Shown: piece after piece, positions 26,437-35,440 of the stretch | How positions within the stretch are numbered: the stretch's first letter is position 1 | How the letters are laid out: each line of letters starts with the position of its first letter | NCBI GenBank assembly: GCA_022841825.1 | Contig: JALHQT010000001.1 | Coordinates: forward strand, 1,116,001 to 1,180,000 | DNA length: 64,000 nucleotides | Source: Anaerolineae bacterium | GTDB lineage: Bacteria; Chloroflexota; Anaerolineae; Aggregatilineales; Phototrophicaceae | Direction: 5' to 3' | Made by a program: the position numbers and the translations under genes | Notes under the pieces: model-generated | What the model was told of the DNA's origin: nothing | The model's input: only the letters and a program-made list of their open reading frames with translations | Database searches by the model: none

Positions 26437-27531
26437 TTAATCCCGCAACAGTCCGCGAAAACGTGCATAGGTGGCATAATCGATCACGGTTCGGCGTGCG
26501 ATGTAGTCGCGTGTCTTTGGCGCGCGACCCGGCACGCCTTCAATACGTTCCGTCACCAGAAGGTCAAACGTATCGGAACCCGCGCCGCTGCCGTAGCTCA
26601 CCATCAAAATGCGGTCGCCAGGCTTGGCGATGTCGAGGATTGCCGTCAAGCCAATCATGCACGAACCGGAATAGACATTGCCGATCTCACCCGCCAGCAG
26701 CCCAGTCTTGATCTGTTCATCCTTGAATCCGAGCATTTTCGCCGCCCGCTCAGGGAACTTCACGTTTGGCTGATGAAACACCGCGTAGGCATAGTCCTCC
26801 GCCTTCGTGCCCATCATTTCCATCAACATGGCTGCGCTGCTCTGAACATGATGGAAGTACGCGGGTTCACCGGTAAAGCGCTCCCCGTGTGACGGATAGG
26901 TTTCATCCGCGCGCCGCCAGAAATCTGGCGTGTCGGTCACGAAACTGTAGCTTCCCTGGTAGATGGCGACCGACTCCTCGGCGGGACCGATGATGAATGC
27001 CGCGCCACCGCTGGCTGCCGTGTATTCGAGGGCGTCGCCAGGGCGTGACTGCGCCGTGTCCATGCCAATGCTCATCGTATACGTGCCCATCCCGCTGCCG
27101 ACGATGCCGATGCTCGCCTGGACTGCCTCGGTGCCCGCCTTACACGCGAACTCCCAGTCCGCCGCCTGAATGTTGGGCGACGCGCCGATGCTTTCCGCCA
27201 CAATCGTGCTGGTCGGCTTGACGGCATAAGGGTGGCTCTCGCTTCCTACCCAAATCGCGCGCAGTGCCGTCGGGTCGATACGGGCGCGGCTCAACGCATT
27301 ACGCGCTGCTTCAATCGACATCGTACAGACATCTTCGTCCAGACCTGCGACTGCTTTCTCCGTCACCGGACTGCCGCCAAGATTGTTCGTCCACACGCGC
27401 GCCACTTCTGCGCCCGGCAGGCGATAACGTGGCACGTATGCGCCGTAGCCAACGATCCCGACCTGACGATCCGGGCGCATCAGCAGCGATGCGGTCTTCG
27501 GCTGCGGGGTTCTTCCATTCAATTGCGACAT
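26437..27531 (-). CDS. Hydroxymethylglutaryl-CoA synthase, archaeal type
   Basis: HMG-CoA synthase adds acetyl-CoA to acetoacetyl-CoA, the second step of the mevalonate pathway. The 364-aa protein has the archaeal pattern [13 protein letters not shown], catalytic Cys130 in EFACKAGT, His253 in FHQPNVKFP and a conserved acidic loop [13 protein letters not shown]. All catalytic residues look intact, unlike in the thiolase next to it. ATG 27531 has AAGGAAG about 7 bases ahead. The order reductase-synthase-thiolase-DUF35 is that of a single pathway operon. Confidence 0.93.
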   Translation of the reverse strand: MSQLNGRTPQPKTASLLMRPDRQVGIVGYGAYVPRYRLPGAEVARVWTNNLGGSPVTEKAVAGLDEDVCTMSIEAARNALSRARIDPTALRAIWVGSESHPYAVKPTSTIVAESIGASPNIQAADWEFACKAGTEAVQASIGIVGSGMGTYTMSIGMDTAQSRPGDALEYTAASGGAAFIIGPAEESVAIYQGSYSFVTDTPDFWRRADETYPSHGERFTGEPAYFHHVQSSAAMLMEMMGTKAEDYAYAVFHQPNVKFPERAAKMLGFKDEQIKTGLLAGEIGNVYSGSCMIGLTAILDIAKPGDRILMVSYGSGAGSDTFDLLVTERIEGVPGRAPKTRDYIARRTVIDYATYARFRGLLRD

Positions 27532-27623
27532 CTCATCTTCCTTCCATCTCGATCAACCCAGTCGAACGGCATTCCTGGTCATCCAGAATGTGCTGGATGC
27601 GCATCCGCGCGCCGATAGCGTGA

Positions 27624-28913
27624 TCACTTCAACTCCATGACGATCTGTTTCGCCCGTTCCAGGCGAATATTCTTCTCCGCGATCATCTGCTCGGCAATCA
27701 CCGCGACCTGAGCGCCCTGCGCTCCGGCGGCAACCGCAAGCTGGCGGGCGTGCATTCGCATGTGCCCGTGCTGGATGCCGGTGGTCGCCAGTGCGCGAAT
27801 CGCGGCGAGGTTCTGTGCCAACCCCACCGCCGCCATGATCTCGCTCAACTGGCGCGCCGAAGTTATCGCCATAATCCTGAGCGCAATCTGCGCTGTGGGA
27901 TGTACGCGCGTCGCACCGCCGACGATGCCAACCGCCAGCGGCAGCTCGATGCTGCCGCGGAGATTACCCGCCTCGTCCTGCCACCAGCGCGTCAGGCTTC
28001 GGTACTGCCCGTCCCGCGCAGCATAGGCATGAGCGCCAGCCTCGACCGCCCGCCAGTCATTGCCGGTCGCCAGCACCACTGCGTCTATCCCGTTCATGAT
28101 CCCCTTGTTGTGGGTCGTCGCGCGATAAGGGTCGATCTCCGCGAAGACACCCGCCTCGACAATGGCACGGACTGCCTCTTCGCCAGTCACCGTCTCGGTC
28201 GCCAGCGAGGCTGCTGGAATCATGCCTTCCGCACGCGCCTTGCGCTGGTCGGTCAGATTACTCAGGATGCGCAGGTTGACCCGCCCACCCGTGATCTCCT
28301 CGACAAGCGGAGCAAGATGCTCGACCGCCGTGTTGACGGCGTTCGCGCCCATTGCATCGCGCGTATCGTACAGCAGATGCAGGATCAGCATTCCGCCAAG
28401 CGGGGTATCGACAAACGGGCGCACCTCCAGTCCGCGCGCGCCACCCCCATGCTTGACAATGCTGCCGCCGACGCGGTCCGCCTCTGCCAACAGTCGATCT
28501 TTCTGTGCCATGATCGCGCCCGCCGCGACGTAAACATCCTGTAGATCGAGCACCTGGATTTGACCGATCATCACAGGTTCGTCGCTGCTGCACGAAAAGC
28601 CGCCGCCATCACGAAACAGCCTGGCGGCGTTGCTGCACGCCGCGACGACAGACGGCTCCTCGATCACCATCGGTACGAGGACATCAACGCCGTTGATGAA
28701 AAAGTTCGTCGCCACGCCGAGCGGCAGCCCATAAACACCCACCACATTCTCAATCATGTGGTCGGCTTGCGCGGCATTTAAGCCATTGACGCCCAGCAGC
28801 GCCGCCTGCTCCTGTTTACTCAGGTCAGCCCACTGCGCGACGAGCGCTGCACGCTCGGTGAGAGGGCGTTTATAGAAACCGGAAATGCGTGATGTGTGTG
28901 CGGATGAAGTCAT
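27624..28913 (-). CDS. HMG-CoA reductase, class II
   Basis: This 429-aa enzyme reduces HMG-CoA to mevalonate, or runs in reverse in degraders. Class II features are the length, the early ENVVGVYGLPLGVATNF segment (catalytic Glu region), DAMGANAVNT, the NAD(P) loop and the C-terminal IQHGHMRMHA with catalytic His. It is the first gene of the minus-strand mevalonate operon. Class II enzymes are typical of bacteria, whereas the synthase and thiolase that follow look archaeal, so the operon is a mosaic. A promoter with perfect TTGACA lies just upstream. Confidence 0.94.
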   Translation of the reverse strand: MTSSAHTSRISGFYKRPLTERAALVAQWADLSKQEQAALLGVNGLNAAQADHMIENVVGVYGLPLGVATNFFINGVDVLVPMVIEEPSVVAACSNAARLFRDGGGFSCSSDEPVMIGQIQVLDLQDVYVAAGAIMAQKDRLLAEADRVGGSIVKHGGGARGLEVRPFVDTPLGGMLILHLLYDTRDAMGANAVNTAVEHLAPLVEEITGGRVNLRILSNLTDQRKARAEGMIPAASLATETVTGEEAVRAIVEAGVFAEIDPYRATTHNKGIMNGIDAVVLATGNDWRAVEAGAHAYAARDGQYRSLTRWWQDEAGNLRGSIELPLAVGIVGGATRVHPTAQIALRIMAITSARQLSEIMAAVGLAQNLAAIRALATTGIQHGHMRMHARQLAVAAGAQGAQVAVIAEQMIAEKNIRLERAKQIVMELK

Positions 28914-28961
28914 GAACTCACAGATAATAGGTGGTGAAATCCAAAATGGAACAGTATTTCG

Positions 28962-28991
28962 TTTATGACTCTACCTTCGCAAGGCTGTCAA
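28962..28991 (-). promoter_or_regulatory. Probable promoter of the mevalonate operon
   Basis: On the minus strand TTGACA (28991-28986) and CATAAA (28967-28962) are 18 bases apart. The start near 28955 gives a leader of about 42 bases to the reductase ATG. Confidence 0.5.
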
Positions 28992-29099
28992 AAGCTATCT
29001 TTGTGCAAATGAGAACAATCAGAATCCATCAGCGCAGCGTTCGGCTTGCGCTTGTCCACCGCTTACCCGCCCAATCACTTCATTGCGGCGTACGTACGC

Positions 29100-29105
29100 T
29101 ATAAT
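29100..29105 (+). promoter_or_regulatory. Perfect -10 box before the propeller-moaDE operon
   Basis: TATAAT at 29100-29105 lies 38 bases before ATG 29144. No good -35 is seen at the right distance (best ACTTCA). Transcription would start near ATG 29111, so that ATG could only be used leaderless. The downstream ATG 29144 has GGAG and begins the signal peptide. Confidence 0.45.
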
Positions 29106-29143
29106 CTTGTATGGATCACATAGGTACTCACACTCGGAGCGCC

Positions 29144-30286
29144 ATGCGCAGGGCACTTCTCACTTTCGCAATTTGTCTACTCGTCATCATCCAGAGCGCG
29201 AGCGCTCAGTCCAACACACCGCTTGTCCTGACGATCAACGGCGATCTCTGGGCGTGGAACGGCGACCCGGCAGGAGCGCCTGGTTCACTCACGACCTGGG
29301 GTTACAATGATCCGGGTGTCATCTCTCCCGACGGCAGCCGTATCGCCTACAACTCACTCGCCACGATTGTCGTCGATGCCCTGGCGCGAGTCGGCGGGCT
29401 GGCGGGGGGGGAACTGCCCAGCAACATCTGGGTGATCGATTTCAGCGGCAACGGCATTCGCGTCGCCGAACAACCGTCAGGTTCCTCGTTCATGACCGAA
29501 GGTGTGCCCGATTTTGGCGTCGTCCGCTCGTCACCCGCATGGTCGCCCGACGGCTCGCGTCTGGTGTGGGCTGAACAGACCTTCCCGAACCCGATTGACT
29601 CGCTGGTCGTCTACAATCTTGCCAGCGGCAGCGCCCAGACGATTGTCGCCAACCTGCCCCCCAGTGCAGGCGTCACCGCCCCAAAAGCGGTCGCCTGGGG
29701 ACGGACTGGCATCGTCATGCACGACATCCAAATGGGTGGCAACGGCAGTATGATCGACCTCTTCAGCGTCTATAGCCCGGAAGGCGCGCCAATCAGCAGT
29801 TTCCAGGTCGGAGCAGGACGCATTCTGCAATATTGGGCAGTGATGGACGACAACGGGCGAGAAGTGCTCGGCACCCTCTTTAACGATGGCGTCTGGGAAC
29901 TCTACGATCTCAACAGCGGTGCCTCTCAGATCCCTTCGGGTATCCCTGAACTCTTCAGCCCACTCAACGCGGGCGGATCGCTGGCGCTCTCGCCGGGGAT
30001 CAATGAGGTCGGTGGCTTTACCTGGCGTGCGCTCTCGTCGGATGGCACGATCCTGGCGGAGTTCGTCAGTGCGCCATACTTCATCCCCCAGCGCTATGCC
30101 CTCTCCCCGGATGGGCAGTCGGTCGCCTACAGCGACTTCCAGGAAGGGCAAAACACCTTCAGCGATGTGATCAACATCTGGCGCGAGGGCACGATTACCG
30201 TCATGCCCAATCCGGTGCAGTTCCCGCTTCTGGGCGGCGTTCAATGGGCACCCATCGCCTGGCGCGTGCGAGCAGGTGTCGGATGA
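29144..30286 (+). CDS. Secreted PD40/WD40-like propeller protein
   Basis: From ATG 29144 the 380-aa protein starts with a signal peptide (MRRALLTFAICLLVIIQSAS, cleavage after ASA). It then has propeller blades: VISPDGSRIAYNS, SPAWSPDGSRLVWAE, SLALSPG and YALSPDGQSVAYSD, ending in VQWAPIAWR. This resembles the proteins encoded at 425-3875 but sits in a different operon. It overlaps the MoaD-MoaE fusion by ATGA, which ties an exported propeller to a cofactor gene. I see no functional reason for that beyond shared transcription. Confidence 0.7.
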   Translation: MRRALLTFAICLLVIIQSASAQSNTPLVLTINGDLWAWNGDPAGAPGSLTTWGYNDPGVISPDGSRIAYNSLATIVVDALARVGGLAGGELPSNIWVIDFSGNGIRVAEQPSGSSFMTEGVPDFGVVRSSPAWSPDGSRLVWAEQTFPNPIDSLVVYNLASGSAQTIVANLPPSAGVTAPKAVAWGRTGIVMHDIQMGGNGSMIDLFSVYSPEGAPISSFQVGAGRILQYWAVMDDNGREVLGTLFNDGVWELYDLNSGASQIPSGIPELFSPLNAGGSLALSPGINEVGGFTWRALSSDGTILAEFVSAPYFIPQRYALSPDGQSVAYSDFQEGQNTFSDVINIWREGTITVMPNPVQFPLLGGVQWAPIAWRVRAGVG

Positions 30287-30996
30287 ACGTCAAAGTCCTG
30301 CTGTTCGCCACGCTTAAGGATGCGATTGGGCGGCGCGAAACGCTGCTCTTGATTCCTGCTGACACCGCGACCCTCGCGCAGGTACGTGAAGCGTTGGCTG
30401 CCCAACATCCGGAGCTGCGCCCCCATCTGGGGAGCGCCATTGGCGCGATCAACGAAGAATTCGGCGAGGCGAACGATGTGGTGAAGGACGGTGACACGCT
30501 CGCTTTTTTCCCGCCCGTCAGCGGTGGCACAGGCTACCCCGAAGTCTTCCGACTGGCAGACGAGCCGCTCGACCTGGACATGCTGATGGCGGAGATCACC
30601 GTGCCCGCGACGGGCGCAGTCTGTGTCTTCAGCGGGATGGTGCGTGGCGAAACGGCGGCAGAAACGGGCACGATTGAAACCCAGCAGTTGGAGTACGAAG
30701 CATACGCACCCATGGCACTTGCGAAAATGCGCCAGGTCGCGCGCGAAATTCGCGAACAGTACCCCGGTGTGCAGGGAATCGCCATCGTTCAGCGGGTCGG
30801 TCGGTTGAAGGTCGGGCAGAATACGATCCTGATCGCCTGTGGCAGCGGTCACCGCGACGGCGGATGCTTTGAGGCGGCGCGCTATGGCATCGACCGTCTC
30901 AAGCAGATCGTCCCCGTTTGGAAGAAAGAGACGCGCCCTGATGGCTCAAGCTGGGTTGAAGGCAGCTACCAGCCCACAAACGAGGACAAAAGGTAG
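30283..30996 (+). CDS. Fused molybdopterin synthase, MoaD-MoaE
   Basis: ATG 30283 overlaps the previous stop (ATGA). Residues 1-82 are MoaD, ending FFPPVSGG at 75-82. Residues from about 84 on are MoaE, with the substrate-binding GHRDGGCFEA and catalytic Lys region VPVWKKE. Molybdopterin synthase puts two sulfurs into cyclic pyranopterin monophosphate, using a thiocarboxylate on the free C-terminal Gly of MoaD. In the fusion that Gly-Gly is internal, so it must be freed by cleavage or another route must apply. The mycobacterial MoaX fusion is known to need cleavage at this point. Partners in the window are moaC (5790) and xdhC. Confidence 0.92.
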   Translation: MNVKVLLFATLKDAIGRRETLLLIPADTATLAQVREALAAQHPELRPHLGSAIGAINEEFGEANDVVKDGDTLAFFPPVSGGTGYPEVFRLADEPLDLDMLMAEITVPATGAVCVFSGMVRGETAAETGTIETQQLEYEAYAPMALAKMRQVAREIREQYPGVQGIAIVQRVGRLKVGQNTILIACGSGHRDGGCFEAARYGIDRLKQIVPVWKKETRPDGSSWVEGSYQPTNEDKR

Positions 30997-31046
30997 AGAC
31001 AAGGTGTCCTTTCCCTACTGCCGGTTGTACCTGCCCACATGACTGG

Positions 31047-31910
31047 TCACTTATCGCTCTCTGCTTCCGCTGCACTCGGCTCACCCATCCAGCGCATCGG
31101 CTGACCGCTGCCGCCGCGCCGCCGCATGGTGATCTCCGCCATGATGCTGATCGCGATCTCCTTCGGCGTTTCCGCATTCAGTTCCAATCCAATCGGGGCA
31201 TGTACGCGCGCCATCACCTCGTCGGTCAGCCCCTTCTGCTCACGCAGTGCCTTCACCGTCAGCGCCCAACGACGACGACTGCCGATCAGCCCGACATACG
31301 CCGCGCGCGTCGCCAGCAGCGCCGGGATCAACTCCATATCGACGGGCAGCCCGCGCGTGACGGCGGCAATGAACGTGTTCGACGTAATCGCAATCTGACT
31401 CGGCACTTCAGACGGCTTGCACACGACGTACTGATCCAGCCCCGGCGCATACTCCGGCGAACAGAATTCGGGGCGATCATCGCTCAATGCCACGCGATAC
31501 CCCGTCCACTTTCCCAGATCCGCCAACGCCTTGCCGACATGCCCACCACCGATCACCAGCAGCAGCGGCGCGCTGCCAATCGGCTCGACGAAGACCTGTA
31601 CCGTCCCGCCACAGATTCCGGGATCGCCTGCCTGCAAGTCATTCAGCGCGTAACTCGGCATCCGCGTCTGCCCGTCGGCGAGCGCGGCAAGCGCCTCCTC
31701 AATGACGAGCGCCTCCAACCGCCCCCCACCAACCGTGCCGACGAAAGAACCATCTGCGCGCACGAGCAGCTTGCTCCCCTCATGGCGCGGCACGCTGCCT
31801 TTGACGCTGATGACCGTCGCCAGCGCGACCGGTTCGCCTCGCGTTTGTGCGGCTAAGAGCGCTTCGTAAACTTCTCGCATGTCTTCCATATCGTCGGCAT
31901 CCCGGTTCAC
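31047..31910 (-). CDS. XdhC/CoxI-family molybdenum enzyme maturation protein
   Basis: The 287-aa product has the XdhC_CoxI N-terminal domain (ALATVISVKGSVPRHEGSKL and GTVGGGRLEA, with GICGGTVQVF carrying the conserved Cys). A C-terminal Rossmann domain with LLVIGGGHVGKALA follows. Members bind molybdenum cofactor, see to its sulfuration and insert it into xanthine dehydrogenase or CO dehydrogenase-like enzymes. No such enzyme is encoded within the window. Its ATG overlaps the stop of the glycosyltransferase gene by 4 bases, and it is convergent with the MoaD-MoaE gene. Confidence 0.88.
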   Translation of the reverse strand: MNRDADDMEDMREVYEALLAAQTRGEPVALATVISVKGSVPRHEGSKLLVRADGSFVGTVGGGRLEALVIEEALAALADGQTRMPSYALNDLQAGDPGICGGTVQVFVEPIGSAPLLLVIGGGHVGKALADLGKWTGYRVALSDDRPEFCSPEYAPGLDQYVVCKPSEVPSQIAITSNTFIAAVTRGLPVDMELIPALLATRAAYVGLIGSRRRWALTVKALREQKGLTDEVMARVHAPIGLELNAETPKEIAISIMAEITMRRRGGSGQPMRWMGEPSAAEAESDK

Positions 31911-34528
31911 TCAGCATCGTTGATCGCGAGTTCGCCCACCCACAGCCGCCCATCCGCCCCAGCCTCGAACTGCGGCAGCGCGTCAGGTGCGAGTGTCGGC
32001 TGAAGGCGTACAAAAGTGTACGGATCGTAAAAGCCGACCGCCACCTGATAACGACCCGGTGGGATGAGGGACAAGTCTAACATAAATGTGTCGATCAGCA
32101 TCCCCGGCAGCCAGTTGCCTGGTGGCAGCGTGCCGTTCGCCGGGCGTCTGTCCGCCTGTGCCACCGGCGGCGCATCCGGGTCGCCATAAATATGCACAAA
32201 CGCCAGATAGTCACCCTGCGCCTGCGGTTCGCCCGGCAGCCCGTTCATCCAGTTCAATGTCACATCCAGCCGATCTCCCTCGCGGACGACATCAACCCAG
32301 TTGACACTGAAGCGCCCATCCTGATAGAACGCCTGCGCTGCATCCACAGACACAGCGAATGCGTACGGGAATTCGGACTGGTAGACCCAGTGCTGGTACG
32401 GCAGATAATCGCCTTCAGCCAGGCGCGGCACGATGCGAAAGCGTGTGTCACCGTCGATGAGTTCTGGCGGCACAAACGTCATCAATTCGTACCATTCGCC
32501 CGGCAAAAACGGCAGGCTGCGCGTTCCAACCAAAACGTCATCGGCATAAATGTCGAGCGCGCCCGGATGCGCCGCCTGGACGCGCGTTACGAGCAGCAGC
32601 GCGCGACCTGGCTGCGTCTGAACGCGGAAGGTCTCCTCGGCGTTGATGCGCCGCCCACCATCCGCCAGCAGACACGCGCCGCCGCAGTCGAGCGCGCTGA
32701 ACTGGAAGAACTCAGTGGGGAAACCAACGGGCACACCGCTGCTCCGCCACGCATAGTCGTGAGCGGCTTCGTCGGCGAGGTCGGCAACATCGATGCTGTC
32801 GATCAACGCCATGCCGGGAAACGACCAGTATTCACGCAAGGCAGCCTGGCGGGGAAGATCGGCATTCTCGCTGGTCGCCCATACAGGGCGATAGATGCCC
32901 TGCGTCGCCGCCGCCAGTGCGACATTGTCCTCGCCCGCAAGCGTCACGCGATAGGTCGCCAGTGGATCGGCATAAAGGTCGGTCTCCAGGAAATAGTTCA
33001 GCCCCAAGCCATGCCCCTCGCCATAGGCAGCGATCAGGTCGGGTCGCTGCTGCACCAGCCACTCGCCGACCGCACCAGGTCCCTGTCGCCAGGACAGCGC
33101 AGCGCCGGGCGTCGTCAAGCCGACCATGTCGAGTGTCTCCCGCCCACCCACATAGCGCATCATGCCCACGTCATGCACCGCCACAACCGCGTCCTCCGCT
33201 GCGTTCGCCGCCAGCCACTCCGCCATTGCCAGCGGCTGCGCGCGCACATAACCGACATTTTGTGCGTATGCAGCCATCCAACCCACCTGCCCGACAATCG
33301 CGCCCGCCAGCGCAGCCAGGAACAGAAGACTCGCGAGCCAATGCGTCCATCGGCGGGGGCTTTCGCTGCGCAGCCCGGTTAATGCCGCAGCGCCCCACGC
33401 CGCCAGCGGGAAGAACAACGCCAACATCGGAATCTGGTAGCGCCGAAAGTGCCAGAACGCCGTATCCAGCGTGCTGATCAACGCCGAAGTACCCAGCAGC
33501 CACAGCAGCACAAACGCGAAGGTGGCGACCGACACATCATCCTGGCGCACGGGCAAGGCGCACCTACCCCGCGCCGCGCCGCCCTTCCGCCCACGCCACA
33601 TCACGAGAATTATTCCCACGACCGCCAGCCCCGGAATGGCGAACATCCCATAAGGCGTGCCTGGCAGCAGCCACTCGCGCCACATGCGCACGAAGTTCCC
33701 AGCGATACGCCCGGCAATCACATCCATCGGCGCGACCGAATTCAGGAGCGACTTCGCCTGCCCGCCTGTCGCCGAAAACGACCCTGTCACGACGACGTTG
33801 AGCAGCGGTTGCAGCCCAATCGCCAGTAGCGGGATCAGTACAATCCATACGCGCGGCAGACGTGACGTGCGCGCATCAGCACTTGGCGTTTCGACCCGTG
33901 CGCGCCACGCCAGCCATGCGCTCGCCAGCAGCGCGCCAACCGCACCCTCAGGTCGCGTGACTGCCAGCAGGACCGCCGCCCATACCACCCAGCCACGCCG
34001 CGCGCTTGCGACGCCGTAGAGCAGCGACAGCGCGAAAACCGTCGCCAGCAGGGTCTCCATACCGCTCATGGCGTGCCATACAAACAGCCCGCTCACGCCA
34101 AAGACCACGGCAGCAGCGAGCGCATAGAACCAGGGCGCAACCAGGCGCGCGATGCGATAAATGAGAAATATCGAGCAGGCAAAGGCGAGGGTGCCGATCA
34201 CGACCGCCCAGACGCCGAGCGAAAGACCGCGCAGCCCCGCCGCCGCACCGATGGCGAGCAGAACGGGATAGAGCAGACTGGTCGCGCCGCTGGTCGGCGG
34301 TTCGCCAGGGTTGTAAACGAATGGCTGCCCTGCCGCCAACTGTCGCGCATATTGGAGATGAATATAGGCGTCATCCAGCGGCAGGATCATCTGCTCGCTT
34401 GCCCCGCGCGACGCAGCGTAGTAGAAGATGAACAGGATACCTGCGAGCAGCAATGCCGCCGCCCAGGCTATGCGATTTTCCCAAACACCAGTCGGCTTCA
34501 ATTTGGCACTATCCTCGTCACCCTTCAT
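31907..34528 (-). CDS. GT-C-type membrane glycosyltransferase
   Basis: ATG 34528 is preferred to the TTG at 34555. The 873-aa protein has about ten helices in its first 470 residues. Early on comes the loop LPLDDAYIHLQYARQLA with paired Asp, then FVYNPGEPPTSGATSL, as in GT-C transferases that use polyprenyl-phosphate sugars. The remaining 400 residues form two soluble, probably external domains: one alpha/beta with HDVGMMRYVGG and one beta-sandwich-like. The target glycan is unknown. The gene ends in ATGA overlap with xdhC. Confidence 0.72.
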   Translation of the reverse strand: MKGDEDSAKLKPTGVWENRIAWAAALLLAGILFIFYYAASRGASEQMILPLDDAYIHLQYARQLAAGQPFVYNPGEPPTSGATSLLYPVLLAIGAAAGLRGLSLGVWAVVIGTLAFACSIFLIYRIARLVAPWFYALAAAVVFGVSGLFVWHAMSGMETLLATVFALSLLYGVASARRGWVVWAAVLLAVTRPEGAVGALLASAWLAWRARVETPSADARTSRLPRVWIVLIPLLAIGLQPLLNVVVTGSFSATGGQAKSLLNSVAPMDVIAGRIAGNFVRMWREWLLPGTPYGMFAIPGLAVVGIILVMWRGRKGGAARGRCALPVRQDDVSVATFAFVLLWLLGTSALISTLDTAFWHFRRYQIPMLALFFPLAAWGAAALTGLRSESPRRWTHWLASLLFLAALAGAIVGQVGWMAAYAQNVGYVRAQPLAMAEWLAANAAEDAVVAVHDVGMMRYVGGRETLDMVGLTTPGAALSWRQGPGAVGEWLVQQRPDLIAAYGEGHGLGLNYFLETDLYADPLATYRVTLAGEDNVALAAATQGIYRPVWATSENADLPRQAALREYWSFPGMALIDSIDVADLADEAAHDYAWRSSGVPVGFPTEFFQFSALDCGGACLLADGGRRINAEETFRVQTQPGRALLLVTRVQAAHPGALDIYADDVLVGTRSLPFLPGEWYELMTFVPPELIDGDTRFRIVPRLAEGDYLPYQHWVYQSEFPYAFAVSVDAAQAFYQDGRFSVNWVDVVREGDRLDVTLNWMNGLPGEPQAQGDYLAFVHIYGDPDAPPVAQADRRPANGTLPPGNWLPGMLIDTFMLDLSLIPPGRYQVAVGFYDPYTFVRLQPTLAPDALPQFEAGADGRLWVGELAINDAE

Positions 34529-34642
34529 CGCACAGGGTATCTGTCCTGTGCTCAATAGAGCGTCGCCTAACCGTCAAGCACTATCCTGAAACAGTCCTTA
34601 TGATACGAGGAAGCAGATATTGGTCAAAAGAAAGTCAGCAGA

Positions 34643-35395
34643 ATGAAAACCACCGTTTGCACGCTGCTCCTGGCGCTCGTGATGGTGTCAGGCTTCGCGG
34701 CAGCAGCAGATCCAGTCAGCACCCCGACTGCCGGAGAAGCGGAAAGCTGCGCGCGGATTGCGCGGCAGGTCCTCAACATCGCCGTGACGGACGCGCTTCC
34801 AGAGGGCGACTTCCTCCAGGAACTCACGGTCAGTGCGGGAAGCGTAGGGCAAGTCATGTATGCCGCCCAGATCGTGGAGGGACCCCTTACGGGCGACCAT
34901 GTACTCCAGGCGCGCATCACCACGCCCTTCAGCCTGGAAACCGGCACGCCAATTCGGGTCACGCTGACAACCTACAGCGGGATACGCCACACCGATCCGG
35001 TCAGCTCCGCAAAGACACTGGTCTTCGATTGCACGACAGGAGAAATCAGGGAAGCCAGCGATGCACCGTTCGCCGATGGACGGATCAACCAGCATCAGGA
35101 AGCCTCCGCCGCGCTCTATTGTGGTGACCGTAGCGCGATCAATGTCTTTTCGATTGATGCGCGCGGACGCGGCGAAGATCTTTTCACAACCACAGCGCGC
35201 GAACTCAGTGCCGTGCCCGCAAACCCGGATTTCAACACGCTGGTCGAGCAAACGACGGGACCACGGGGAGCCATTCAGCTCTGGCGGCTGCAAGGCGGCA
35301 TGTTGCAGATCGTCTCCCCTGGGCAAGCAGGCGACAACGAAAAGAACTACGAATTCATCTTCAGCGGATGCAGCGGCGAGATTTTTCGCCCGTAA
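34643..35395 (+). CDS. Exported protein with a C-terminal module shared with the CHRD protein
   Basis: The 250-aa product has a signal peptide (residues 1-22) and an N-terminal beta-rich domain with Cys 36 and 130. Its C-terminal part (about 142-242) runs FADGRIN, INVFSI, LSAVPANPDFNTLVEQ and LWRLQGGMLQI. The same order of motifs occurs at the end of the CHRD protein near 61238-61510: FEDGRMD, IEVYN, IAAVPSAPAVNTLIEQ and VYRLTSGELQI. I know no name for this module. The function is unknown. The ribosome site is weak and the gene is monocistronic. Confidence 0.65.
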   Translation: MKTTVCTLLLALVMVSGFAAAADPVSTPTAGEAESCARIARQVLNIAVTDALPEGDFLQELTVSAGSVGQVMYAAQIVEGPLTGDHVLQARITTPFSLETGTPIRVTLTTYSGIRHTDPVSSAKTLVFDCTTGEIREASDAPFADGRINQHQEASAALYCGDRSAINVFSIDARGRGEDLFTTTARELSAVPANPDFNTLVEQTTGPRGAIQLWRLQGGMLQIVSPGQAGDNEKNYEFIFSGCSGEIFRP

Positions 35396-35396
35396 T

Positions 35397-35432
35397 CGAT
35401 AATGGGCGATGCCATGGCATCGCCCATTATCG
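35397..35432. terminator. Perfect 36-base palindrome between convergent genes
   Basis: Two 18-base arms meet without a loop at 35414/35415 (CGATAATGGGCGATGCCA and its complement). It starts 1 base after the TAA at 35395 and ends 8 bases before the next stop. It can fold from either transcript. No T run follows, so it may act by RNA stability or as a weak terminator. Confidence 0.55.
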
Positions 35433-35440
35433 CCCACCCC

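Noticed and set aside
32192-33382. 396-residue plus-strand frame opposite the membrane glycosyltransferase
   Set aside because: His/Arg-rich antisense translation with no domain.
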